From contig CATLZI010000157.1 in assembly GCA_950063125.1 (NCBI GenBank), forward strand, positions 1 through 5,434: a stretch of DNA of 5,434 nucleotides, in the 5' to 3' direction. This document shows positions 1-4,839 of the stretch, piece after piece. The stretch is from an uncultured Porticoccus sp. Its GTDB lineage: Bacteria; Pseudomonadota; Gammaproteobacteria; Pseudomonadales; Porticoccaceae. A program made the translations under genes and the position numbers. The first letter of the stretch is position 1; every line of letters begins with the position of its first letter. The notes beneath the pieces are model-generated. The model was not told the origin of the DNA, made no database searches, and saw only the letters and a list, made by a program, of their open reading frames with translations.

Positions 1-39
1 AAAGCTTCCTCGCAATATTTGCAATGCGGTCTCTCCACA

Positions 40-414
40 TCAGCCCGTACTGGGCGTGCCATCACCGCCAACAAACAGCAGCAAATCCACGCCTTTGTTT
101 TCCAGCACTCTGGCCGCCTGTTCGGTGTCCTCCGGCCGGGTATTCAGGGGATCCGTTTCACAGACCAGTTCGGGGACAAAACCACATTGCCTGGCCACAG
201 ACTCCCCCATCAGGCCGGGACAGGTCAGCACCGATACGGCATCACCACCGAGTGCATGGAAGATCACCTCCAAGGCTCTGGCGGCACGCTCTGGAGCACG
301 CAACTCGGCCCCGTTTCTGAAGGCTTCGGCAGCGGCCTCGCCATCGCTACCCTTCAACGCTGTGGGACCACCGATGCCTGCCAGCGGATTGACGATCAAG
401 CCGAGTGTGAACAT
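40..414 (-). CDS. ATP-NAD kinase-like protein, N-terminal part only, frame closed early
   Basis: The 124-residue reading frame begins MFTLGLIVNPLAGIGG, the N-terminus typical of the predicted ATP/polyphosphate-dependent NAD kinase family (Pseudomonas PA1572 type). It keeps the LKGSDG segment (about residues 20-25) and LLLFVGGDGT (111-120), whose GGDGT is the nucleotide-binding signature of NAD and diacylglycerol kinases. Members would phosphorylate NAD to NADP in the cytoplasm. The ATG at 414-412 has a good ribosome site, TAGGAG at 425-420, five bases upstream. Full-length relatives run to roughly 350-380 residues and continue after GGDGT with an ARD-type sequence. Here PSTG and a TGA follow, and neither of the other two frames down to position 1 recovers the family. 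The gene is therefore broken, or the first ~47 bases are not its natural continuation (chimeric or poor contig end). Family assignment is firm; intactness cannot be judged. Confidence 0.8.
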   Translation of the reverse strand: MFTLGLIVNPLAGIGGPTALKGSDGEAAAEAFRNGAELRAPERAARALEVIFHALGGDAVSVLTCPGLMGESVARQCGFVPELVCETDPLNTRPEDTEQAARVLENKGVDLLLFVGGDGTPSTG

Positions 415-514
415 GGCGACTCCTAAATGTGCCTCTGCAAATTTAACCCCAAGGCTTGCCTTACAGGGTAATCATGGTATGTTTTGTCAATCTGACCACC
501 ACCAGTGAGCAAAC
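415..514. promoter_or_regulatory. divergent intergenic region between NAD kinase-like gene and PA1571-type gene
   Basis: These 100 bases separate two divergently read genes and should hold both promoters. On the minus strand a perfect TTGACA lies at 490-485, but no good -10 stands 16-18 bases downstream (CCTGTA or CTGTAA at best); TTAAAT at 446-441 is too far away to pair with it. On the plus strand TTGCCT (456-461) and TATGTT (478-483), 16 bases apart, form a mediocre sigma70-like pair ending about 32 bases before the ATG at 515. The two candidate elements interleave, so the genes could compete for polymerase. These assignments are by eye and weak. Confidence 0.3.
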
Positions 515-691
515 ATGGATCAGCCGAAAGACAAGTCTGATAAAAAGGTCAAATCACCTGATTTTCACGGTGCGGCCCTGATTGACGACAACGGCCGGGA
601 AATTCCGATTACGGAAGACATGGTGCAGAATGCAATTAGCGACCTGAACCAGAAAGTAGCCCCCTCGCCCAAAAGAAAATCCCGCTCTTAG
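515..691 (+). CDS. PA1571-family small conserved protein (58 aa)
   Basis: This small acidic/basic protein has no membrane segment or signal peptide. Its core, GAALIDDNGREIPITEDMVQ (residues 19-38), matches the conserved pattern I recall for the PA1571 family of Pseudomonas and relatives: G-A-x-L/I-I-D-x-x-G-R-E-V/I-P-I-T-E-x-M. Charged, low-complexity tails flank it (KDKSDKKVK near the N-terminus, PKRKSRS at the C-terminus). The function of the family is unknown to me. The ATG at 515 is the first start after an in-frame TGA at 506-508, and GTGAG at 505-509 region is only a weak ribosome site. Placement beside the divergent ATP-NAD kinase-like gene mirrors PA1571/PA1572 in Pseudomonas, which supports both calls. 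The gene ends TTAG, in which its own TAG (689-691) overlaps the reverse-strand TAA of pdxB (690-688). A short gene with a recognisable motif and conserved context is very likely real. Confidence 0.8.
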   Translation: MDQPKDKSDKKVKSPDFHGAALIDDNGREIPITEDMVQNAISDLNQKVAPSPKRKSRS

Positions 692-1785
692 GCAGTCGTA
701 AATCCCAGTGTGGCCAACTGGCCGGCCAGATACTCATCACTGTCCGCGCTCACGCCGAAATGCTGAAATTCAAGACGTGCAGGATAGGTTTTCCGCAGCT
801 GGTCAAACCCAAAACCCACTGCTGCGGGATAACCAGCTGACAGCAGCACCTCACGCATACGACGGTCATCGCCTGCTATATCGTAAACAGCCAATATCGC
901 CTCCGCCAGAGACTTAACACTGAGCCACTGGACAGGCTCATCCCGCCCGGGTTTTGCCGGCGAGGGTTGCCCCAACCACTGACAAAATGCCTCGCACACC
1001 ATGTATGTACCATTGATTTTGCCGTCTTCGCTGTACCCGGCAATATGCGGTGTGCCCATGGTAATCTGTTCCAGCAAGGGCAGAGAGATCGCCGGCTCTG
1101 ACTCCCACACATCCAGCACAACCTGCCACTGCTCGCCACGATTCAACCGCAACAGGGCCGCATTATCCACCACCGGTCCCCGCCCGGCATTGAGCAACAG
1201 CCCGCCGGGCGCAAAATTCATCAGCGCCGTCTCGTTCAGCAGGTGGTGGGTTGGATAGGCTCCACCGGTAGTCAGTGGAGTATGCAGGCAGAGAATATCG
1301 GCTTCGAGCACCCGCTCAAAGGTTGTCAGCCCCCCGATAGTTGCAGTGTTGAGAAATGGGTCGTAGCAGCGGCAATCAACGCCCAGCGCCCGCAGGGTGC
1401 CGTAGAGCCTGCCGCCCACATTGCCGCAGCCGACAATACCCACCGTTTCCCCGAGCCAGTCGGGACGCAGGCGACAGAGTGCCGAGAGCACATACTGAAC
1501 CACGGCATTGGCGTTGCAACCCGGCGCACTGGCAAATTGAATGTTTCTGGACGCCAGATAATCCATGTCCACATGGTCGACACCTATCGTGGCAGAACCG
1601 ACAAATTGTACCGGACTGCCCTCGAGCAGCGCCGCATTGACCGGGGTGACAGAGCGGACCAGCAACACATCCGCATCCACCAAATGCGCCGCCGTCAGCT
1701 CCCGGCCGGGACAGGTCACCACCTCGCCATAGGTCGAGAACAACTCCCTCACCAACGGCATATTGTCATCGGCAACAATTTTCAT
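688..1785 (-). CDS. pdxB: erythronate-4-phosphate dehydrogenase PdxB
   Basis: PdxB oxidises 4-phospho-D-erythronate to 2-oxo-3-hydroxy-4-phosphobutanoate with NAD, the second step of DXP-dependent pyridoxal phosphate synthesis, in the cytoplasm. The 365-residue product is close to the ~378 of E. coli PdxB. It opens MKIVADDNMP, the family N-terminus, with substrate-region residues S45 (VRSVT) and T66 (GSATIGVDHVD). A Rossmann motif GCGNVG lies at 119-124, followed by YDP at 141-143. The catalytic set of the D-2-hydroxyacid dehydrogenase superfamily is present: R202 in NAGRG, E230 in WESEP, H247 in TPHIAGY. The region from about 280 to the end fits the PdxB-specific C-terminal dimerisation domain and ends in LGF. 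The ATG overlaps the stop of the upstream exonuclease gene (ATGA, bases 1785-1782). It is the last gene of the minus-strand run and meets the 515-691 gene tail to tail, leaving no room for a terminator between them. Confidence 0.97.
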   Translation of the reverse strand: MKIVADDNMPLVRELFSTYGEVVTCPGRELTAAHLVDADVLLVRSVTPVNAALLEGSPVQFVGSATIGVDHVDMDYLASRNIQFASAPGCNANAVVQYVLSALCRLRPDWLGETVGIVGCGNVGGRLYGTLRALGVDCRCYDPFLNTATIGGLTTFERVLEADILCLHTPLTTGGAYPTHHLLNETALMNFAPGGLLLNAGRGPVVDNAALLRLNRGEQWQVVLDVWESEPAISLPLLEQITMGTPHIAGYSEDGKINGTYMVCEAFCQWLGQPSPAKPGRDEPVQWLSVKSLAEAILAVYDIAGDDRRMREVLLSAGYPAAVGFGFDQLRKTYPARLEFQHFGVSADSDEYLAGQLATLGFTTA

Positions 1786-2717
1786 CGGGTGTGCGATGCC
1801 TCCTTCACGATGTGCTGCCCCCTGGCGTGTGCGAGTTTTACGGCACGATTTTTCAGTGTAACGCCAAGCCCCATTCGCTGACAGAAGTCATGCAGTTTAT
1901 CCAGTGCGATCGGGGCACATTGCAAAGCGGGCTCGCCAACGGGTGCGTCCAGGGCTATTCGGGTCAGGGATCGGGCCATTAGCAGTTGCTGACGGTGAGC
2001 GGCAATTTTTTCGGGCAGCTGCTTCGCACCGCGCAGGGGCAGATTGGCGATGTCAGGTCCCGCCGCAATCAATCCATCCAGCGACGCGCAATGTGCCAAT
2101 AATTCAATGGCCGTTTTTGCCCCCACCCCCGGTAAACCGGGTATGTTATCTACCCTGTCACCGACCAGCGCCAGATAATCTGCCAGTTGCTCCGGCCAGA
2201 CCCCGAGTTCTCCTTTGATGGCAAATCGATCCCTGGCGGGCGTACGGCCAACATCCCAGAGTAGCGCATCGTCGTCCAGCAACAATTGGGCAAGGTCTTT
2301 ATCACCACTGATCACCGCAATCGGGTGGCCGCCACTGCGCCCCCGTTCAGCCAGGGTGCCGATAATATCATCCGCTTCGTGGGTATCACTGGCCAGGGTC
2401 GAAATGCCCAGGATGGTCGTCACCTCGGCGCAGGCCCGCAACTGAAAGGCAAGTGCGTCGTCGGGCAGCTCGCGATTGGCCTTGTAATCCGGGTAAATCG
2501 TATTCCGGAAACACTGGCCCAGACTCTCGTCAAAGGCCACTGCCATAAACTGCGGCTGAACCTGCTCGAGCAGGCCCAGCAGAAAACCGAGATAACCGTA
2601 CACGGCCTGAGTGGGATAGCCTTCCCCGGAATACCAACGCGGCGGCAGCGTAAAATAATGGCGAAAAATATAGATGGAGGCATCTACCAGATACAGTGGG
2701 GGCTTTTGTGCCGCCAT
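1782..2717 (-). CDS. stand-alone 5'-3' exonuclease / flap endonuclease-like (PolA N-terminal type)
   Basis: This 311-residue protein is a 5' nuclease of the FEN superfamily, equivalent to the N-terminal nuclease domain of DNA polymerase I without a polymerase. Expected substrates are 5' flaps and 5' ends arising in replication and repair. The acidic metal-binding residues are visible in order: D12 (LVDAS), D63 (AFDE), E114-D116-D117 (EADD), D139 and D141 (SGDKD), D187 and D190 (GDRVDN). YPDYKANR is at 75-82. The helix-hairpin-helix (H3TH) DNA-binding motif NIPGLPGVGAKTA is at 191-203. E. coli exonuclease IX (Xni, ~251 aa) lacks several of these acids, as I recall STDKG and GISSSKVPG at the matching places. 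This protein is therefore closer to an active PolA-type nuclease and I withhold the symbol xni. Its ATG shares a base with the epmC stop (TGATG at 2719-2715), and its TGA overlaps the pdxB start. Confidence 0.93.
   Translation of the reverse strand: MAAQKPPLYLVDASIYIFRHYFTLPPRWYSGEGYPTQAVYGYLGFLLGLLEQVQPQFMAVAFDESLGQCFRNTIYPDYKANRELPDDALAFQLRACAEVTTILGISTLASDTHEADDIIGTLAERGRSGGHPIAVISGDKDLAQLLLDDDALLWDVGRTPARDRFAIKGELGVWPEQLADYLALVGDRVDNIPGLPGVGAKTAIELLAHCASLDGLIAAGPDIANLPLRGAKQLPEKIAAHRQQLLMARSLTRIALDAPVGEPALQCAPIALDKLHDFCQRMGLGVTLKNRAVKLAHARGQHIVKEASHTR
1799..1805 (-). promoter_or_regulatory. ribosome binding site of pdxB, AAGGAGG, inside the exonuclease gene
   Basis: Read on the minus strand this is a perfect AAGGAGG, lying within the last codons of the upstream exonuclease gene (KEA region). 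It stands 13 bases before the pdxB ATG at 1785, longer than the usual 5-9. No other pdxB start in between would preserve the family N-terminus, so the ATG stands. Initiation probably relies partly on ribosomes terminating at the ATGA overlap. Confidence 0.6.
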
Positions 2718-3280
2718 CAGGATCCCAGCGAATCGACACGGTAGTGGCAGGGATTCAGGTAATCAAGACCACCGAACACCTCCGACAGCGAAGCGGCGAA
2801 CAGCGCTGCCCGCGCAGGTAAGCTGCCGACACACCAGCTGTGCGCCTGCTCCGCCACAGCGGCGGCAAACGCATCACTGGCGCCGATCTCTGAGGACAGG
2901 TTATCGGCGCTGATCTGAAAGCGGTGCCCAGCCGCCACAGAAAATATCCATTCCAGTGCCTGGGGCTTGACCTCCACCCACTCAAAAGCACTTTGTTCAC
3001 TGGCGGTGCGGCCATCGGGCCGGTACCAGTAGCCAAAATCCACCCGTTGACGACGCTGCTCACCGGCAATACACCAATGGGCAATTTCATGGAGGGCACT
3101 GGAAAAATAATCCTGCCGGAAAATCAGCTGGTGACAGTCAAAACGTCCTTCGGCGGGCAGGTATACCGGTTCCTCGCCGCCCCCGCTCAACAGGGTATTG
3201 CAGGAGCCGGCAAACAGATCGTTGAATACTCCCATCAACTGACACGTCCGGGGATCAAAAGTAGCTGTATCACCAGACAA
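2717..3280 (-). CDS. epmC: elongation factor P hydroxylase EpmC (YfcM family)
   Basis: EpmC hydroxylates the beta-lysylated lysine of translation factor EF-P, the last step after EpmB and EpmA. Family landmarks are EEPVYLPA (residues 36-43), HEIAHWCIAG (64-73) with an HExxH metal site (H64, H68), VDFGYWYRPDGR (80-91) and FEWVEVKPQALEW (99-111). E. coli EpmC has about 182 residues. The start is uncertain. I chose TTG at 3280, giving 187 residues: it keeps the segment CQLMGVFNDLF that aligns with the E. coli YEQLIEIFNSCF, and GAGGG at 3293-3289 stands eight bases upstream. The first ATG, at 3235 (172 residues), has no visible ribosome site and would trim that helix. With TTG the gene overlaps the cyclotransferase-like gene by 11 bases; with ATG there is a 34-base gap. 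A longer frame from 3400 would overlap that gene too far to be credible. Function is confident, exact start is not. Confidence 0.93.
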   Translation of the reverse strand: MSGDTATFDPRTCQLMGVFNDLFAGSCNTLLSGGGEEPVYLPAEGRFDCHQLIFRQDYFSSALHEIAHWCIAGEQRRQRVDFGYWYRPDGRTASEQSAFEWVEVKPQALEWIFSVAAGHRFQISADNLSSEIGASDAFAAAVAEQAHSWCVGSLPARAALFAASLSEVFGGLDYLNPCHYRVDSLGS

Positions 3281-3737
3281 TCGACACACCCTCACAGCAA
3301 ACCGTGTTATTGATTTTCTCCCAGTAGGCGGGGGAAAGGTAATCACGGCCCGCCAGTAAATGTTCGATATACCAGCGCGCCGGGCGAATGGAGTGATCAA
3401 TCACGGCGGGATTGGCTATATAGGTCCAGGCGGGCACAACACCGCGTTTTGTCTGTACTGGAAAACGTTCGCGGCTGTACCTGAATGGCGCGCCTTCAAA
3501 GGGGTCCAGCCTGGCAATTTCAGCGGGATTTTCCAGCTGGTAAAGAACCCCTTCCACCCGCTCATCCCGGGCAAAAATGATATTGGCGCAAGCCAGCCGG
3601 GCATCGTGGCCGGAGCGTTTGTTGAACCGCAGACCATAACCATCCAGCCAGCCAGCGCACTGGCCGATGACCCGCATGTCACGCGCAGCCATGCGCTGTG
3701 AATTCATATTTGAGCCGTAGGCAAAATAGTAGCTCAC
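3270..3737 (-). CDS. gamma-glutamylcyclotransferase-like protein (AIG2/GGCT fold)
   Basis: The 155-residue product starts with YYFAYGSNMN, the signature of the GGCT/AIG2-like superfamily. YGSN at 7-10 forms the substrate loop. LDPFEG at 77-82 carries the presumed catalytic acid E81. VPAWTYIA (101-108) and the C-terminal GRDYLSPAYWEKI (130-142) are also typical. The fold converts gamma-glutamyl amino acids or related compounds to 5-oxoproline plus the free amine; the actual substrate here cannot be told from sequence. The start is the GTG at 3737-3735, giving (M)SYYFAYGSN as in relatives. The frame stays open to another GTG at 3815, but the extra 26 residues look unlike any family N-terminus. 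No strong ribosome site precedes 3737. It is the first gene of the minus-strand run and runs into epmC, so it probably sets expression of epmC, the exonuclease gene and pdxB. Confidence 0.88.
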   Translation of the reverse strand: MSYYFAYGSNMNSQRMAARDMRVIGQCAGWLDGYGLRFNKRSGHDARLACANIIFARDERVEGVLYQLENPAEIARLDPFEGAPFRYSRERFPVQTKRGVVPAWTYIANPAVIDHSIRPARWYIEHLLAGRDYLSPAYWEKINNTVCCEGVSIVW

Positions 3738-3884
3738 AAAATATACCCAAGGTATTGTGCTTTGAAATGATCGGTAGTACCTTATTTTGCGTGGATGCGT
3801 TTTAGCCGTACGCACCTATCAGGTCCCGATCCAGGACGCAGTTCCTCAGGGCCTGTTCGAACCGCCATTTGAGGAGGCTGTATT
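3738..3884. promoter_or_regulatory. divergent intergenic region upstream of the four-gene run and of the 231-aa unknown gene
   Basis: This 147-base gap must hold the promoter of the minus-strand run and that of the plus-strand gene at 3885. For the plus strand, TTGAAA at 3762-3767 is a good -35, but the best following -10, TATTTT at 3783-3788, is only 15 bases away; TTGTGC (3755-3760) with TACCTT (3778-3783), 17 bases apart, is the alternative. On the minus strand TATATT at 3745-3740 is the best -10-like hexamer, but it ends two bases before the GTG start, too close to drive that gene. A strong ribosome site GAGGAGG (3871-3877) stands seven bases before the ATG at 3885 and fixes that start. 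Confidence 0.35.
3820..3855 (+). promoter_or_regulatory. predicted leader hairpin ahead of the 231-aa gene
   Basis: A stem can form from CAGG (3820-3823) with CCTG (3852-3855), CCC (3825-3827) with GGG (3849-3851), and AGGA (3833-3836) with TCCT (3843-3846). That makes 11 pairs, with one bulged T, a small internal loop and a six-base apical loop. It ends 15 bases before the ribosome site at 3871. No T-run follows, so it is not an obvious terminator. It could be an mRNA leader element, an operator or chance. Confidence 0.35.
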
Positions 3885-4580
3885 ATGACTACCTCAACAC
3901 CTGACCACAACACGGACAACGTGGTCGATCTCTTCACAGGGAAGCCCTACTCCTCCCGGTTAAACCGCCGCATTATCCGTCTCGCTCCCGAACTCGATGG
4001 TCTGGAAATGATCTATTCCAACGAGACTCACCCCAACAAGCTGTTCAGTGTCAAAGTGTTGTGCTGGGCATTGCGTGCAGATGGTGAGGTGGTGGGTCTG
4101 GTGCCCTGGCTCGATGACATCATGCCATGCACCGAGATACAGGATCCGCTGAACGGTCACTGGGAGGGCTACTACGATCCGGGCATCGATGAAGTCTTTT
4201 TTGAAGCGCCCATCCACAAGGTATTGGAAGTAGAGACAGCTGCAGAATACTATGAGGTCGATTGCGAAACAGACAGTGATGTCGTCCAGGAACTGCCGGA
4301 CACCATTGGCACCCATGCGGTACTGTCGAGCGACGGATTCAAAAGTATTACGCTGAAGGAAGTCGTCAGCTGGCGACTGCTTTACGACGGCACTGTGCAG
4401 GGCATGCTGATTGATGATGAAAAAATCATCAGCACACCAGTGCTGCCCGGCGATGCGTGCCTCTACTCGGCCAAAGGCGAAGAGACTTTCTGCTATTTCT
4501 TCCAGCACCATATCGCCAACAAGATCAAGGCGCAGGACCCGGAAGCACTGGCAGCGATCTCCATGCTGGTGGAATCCTGA
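3885..4580 (+). CDS. conserved-looking protein of unknown function with two similar modules (231 aa)
   Basis: I do not recognise this family. The start is well supported: GAGGAGG lies seven bases before the ATG. The protein is acidic, has no signal peptide or membrane helix, and looks cytoplasmic. A short N-terminal tail ends in VVDLFTGKPY (13-22). Two similar segments follow. Module 1 (about 54-106) reads K-V-L-C-W61-A-L-x-x-D66-G-x-V-x-G71-L and reaches EVFF at 103-106. Module 2 (about 152-206) reads K-E-V-V-S-W163-R-L-x-x-D168-G-x-V-x-G173-M and reaches CYFF at 203-206. An acidic linker separates them (EVDCETDSDVVQE, 124-136), and a helix-like tail IANKIKAQDPEALAAISMLVE ends the protein. 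Spacing between the matching W, DG and G residues is the same in both modules, so an internal duplication is likely. It stands alone between a divergent operon and a possible terminator, and codon use resembles its neighbours. Coding is near certain, function unknown. Confidence 0.85.
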   Translation: MTTSTPDHNTDNVVDLFTGKPYSSRLNRRIIRLAPELDGLEMIYSNETHPNKLFSVKVLCWALRADGEVVGLVPWLDDIMPCTEIQDPLNGHWEGYYDPGIDEVFFEAPIHKVLEVETAAEYYEVDCETDSDVVQELPDTIGTHAVLSSDGFKSITLKEVVSWRLLYDGTVQGMLIDDEKIISTPVLPGDACLYSAKGEETFCYFFQHHIANKIKAQDPEALAAISMLVES

Positions 4581-4589
4581 GTAAAGCAG

Positions 4590-4613
4590 CAGGGACTGGG
4601 GAAACCCGGCCTG
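4590..4613 (+). terminator. possible terminator hairpin after the 231-aa gene (GAAA tetraloop)
   Basis: Ten bases after the TGA of the 231-aa gene, CAGG (4590-4593) pairs with CCTG (4610-4613), and CTGGG (4596-4600) pairs with CCCGG (4605-4609, one T-G wobble). These close a GAAA tetraloop (4601-4604), with a two-base GA bulge on the left arm. Position and stability fit an intrinsic terminator, but what follows is TAATATTAAA rather than a proper T-run, so it may only protect the mRNA 3' end. Confidence 0.45.
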
Positions 4614-4631
4614 TAATATTAAAGCGCCGCT

Positions 4632-4661
4632 GACAGCCCGTGGGGTAGCATCAAGGCTGTC
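4632..4661. repeat. 7-bp perfect inverted repeat GACAGCC / GGCTGTC
   Basis: GACAGCC (4632-4638) and GGCTGTC (4655-4661) are exact inverted copies separated by 16 bases. They lie in the non-coding stretch 4581-4838 between convergent genes. No T-run follows on either strand, so this is a secondary hairpin or a chance repeat. I see no gene in the stretch. Confidence 0.35.
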
Positions 4662-4688
4662 CCGATGATGGCTCAGGGTAGCTCGTTG

Positions 4689-4721
4689 AAACAGGCCCGA
4701 TAATCCTGCGTGATTCGGGCC
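4689..4721 (-). terminator. possible terminator of the hydrolase gene (minus strand)
   Basis: Read on the minus strand, GGCCCGA (4721-4715) pairs with TCGGGCC (4700-4694) across a 14-base loop, and TGTTT (4693-4689) follows at once. The stem is GC-rich but the T-run is short and interrupted. It lies about 120 bases beyond the hydrolase stop at 4839, rather far but still within the convergent intergenic region. It could also fold in RNA read from the plus strand, where no T-run follows directly. Confidence 0.4.
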
Positions 4722-4826
4722 GCTTGTCCTGCTCACCCCGTTTTCTGTGATCAGACTTTGTTGCCACCCAACCATCCAACTCTCTTTAGTATCAACGACT
4801 CATCAATGCAGCTCAGGACTATGTAC

Positions 4827-4839
4827 GAGGCTACGCCTC
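4827..4839. repeat. short perfect hairpin GAGGC-TAC-GCCTC at the hydrolase stop
   Basis: GAGGC (4827-4831) and GCCTC (4835-4839) form a five-pair stem with a three-base loop. The right arm ends on the first base of the TAG stop of the hydrolase gene (4841-4839 on the minus strand). CTATG occurs on both sides, at 4819-4823 and 4839-4843. There is no T-run, so it is not a standard terminator. Confidence 0.3.

Noticed and set aside
1..60. A plus-strand frame with QCGLSTS at the left edge, loosely like part of cobalamin-independent methionine synthases
   Set aside because: Only a few residues resemble the family, the surrounding pattern is missing, and the stretch is too short to assign.
56..508. 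A 150-codon plus-strand frame opposite the NAD kinase-like gene
   Set aside because: The minus frame carries the family N-terminus, GGDGT and a good ribosome site. The plus frame has no motif and runs through the divergent promoter region.
1243..1881. A 212-codon plus-strand frame opposite pdxB
   Set aside because: pdxB is unmistakable on the other strand, with all catalytic residues. The plus frame is rich in Arg/His/Gln, as expected of an antisense shadow.
2717..3400. An EpmC frame extended to an ATG at 3400
   Set aside because: It would overlap the cyclotransferase-like gene by 131 bases and add residues absent from EpmC proteins.
3270..3815. The cyclotransferase-like protein starting at a GTG at 3815
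   Set aside because: Family members begin one to three residues before YFAYGSN. The extra 26 residues have no family character and would use up most of the divergent promoter region.
3960..4775. A long minus-strand open frame (271 codons) opposite the 231-aa gene
   Set aside because: It mirrors the plus-strand gene, has no recognisable motif and no convincing ribosome site. The plus-strand frame has a strong ribosome site and a regular internal pattern.
4581..4838. A small RNA or extra small gene in the convergent intergenic region
   Set aside because: I see inverted repeats but no promoter paired with a terminator, and no short frame with a good ribosome site. There is no basis for calling an RNA gene.
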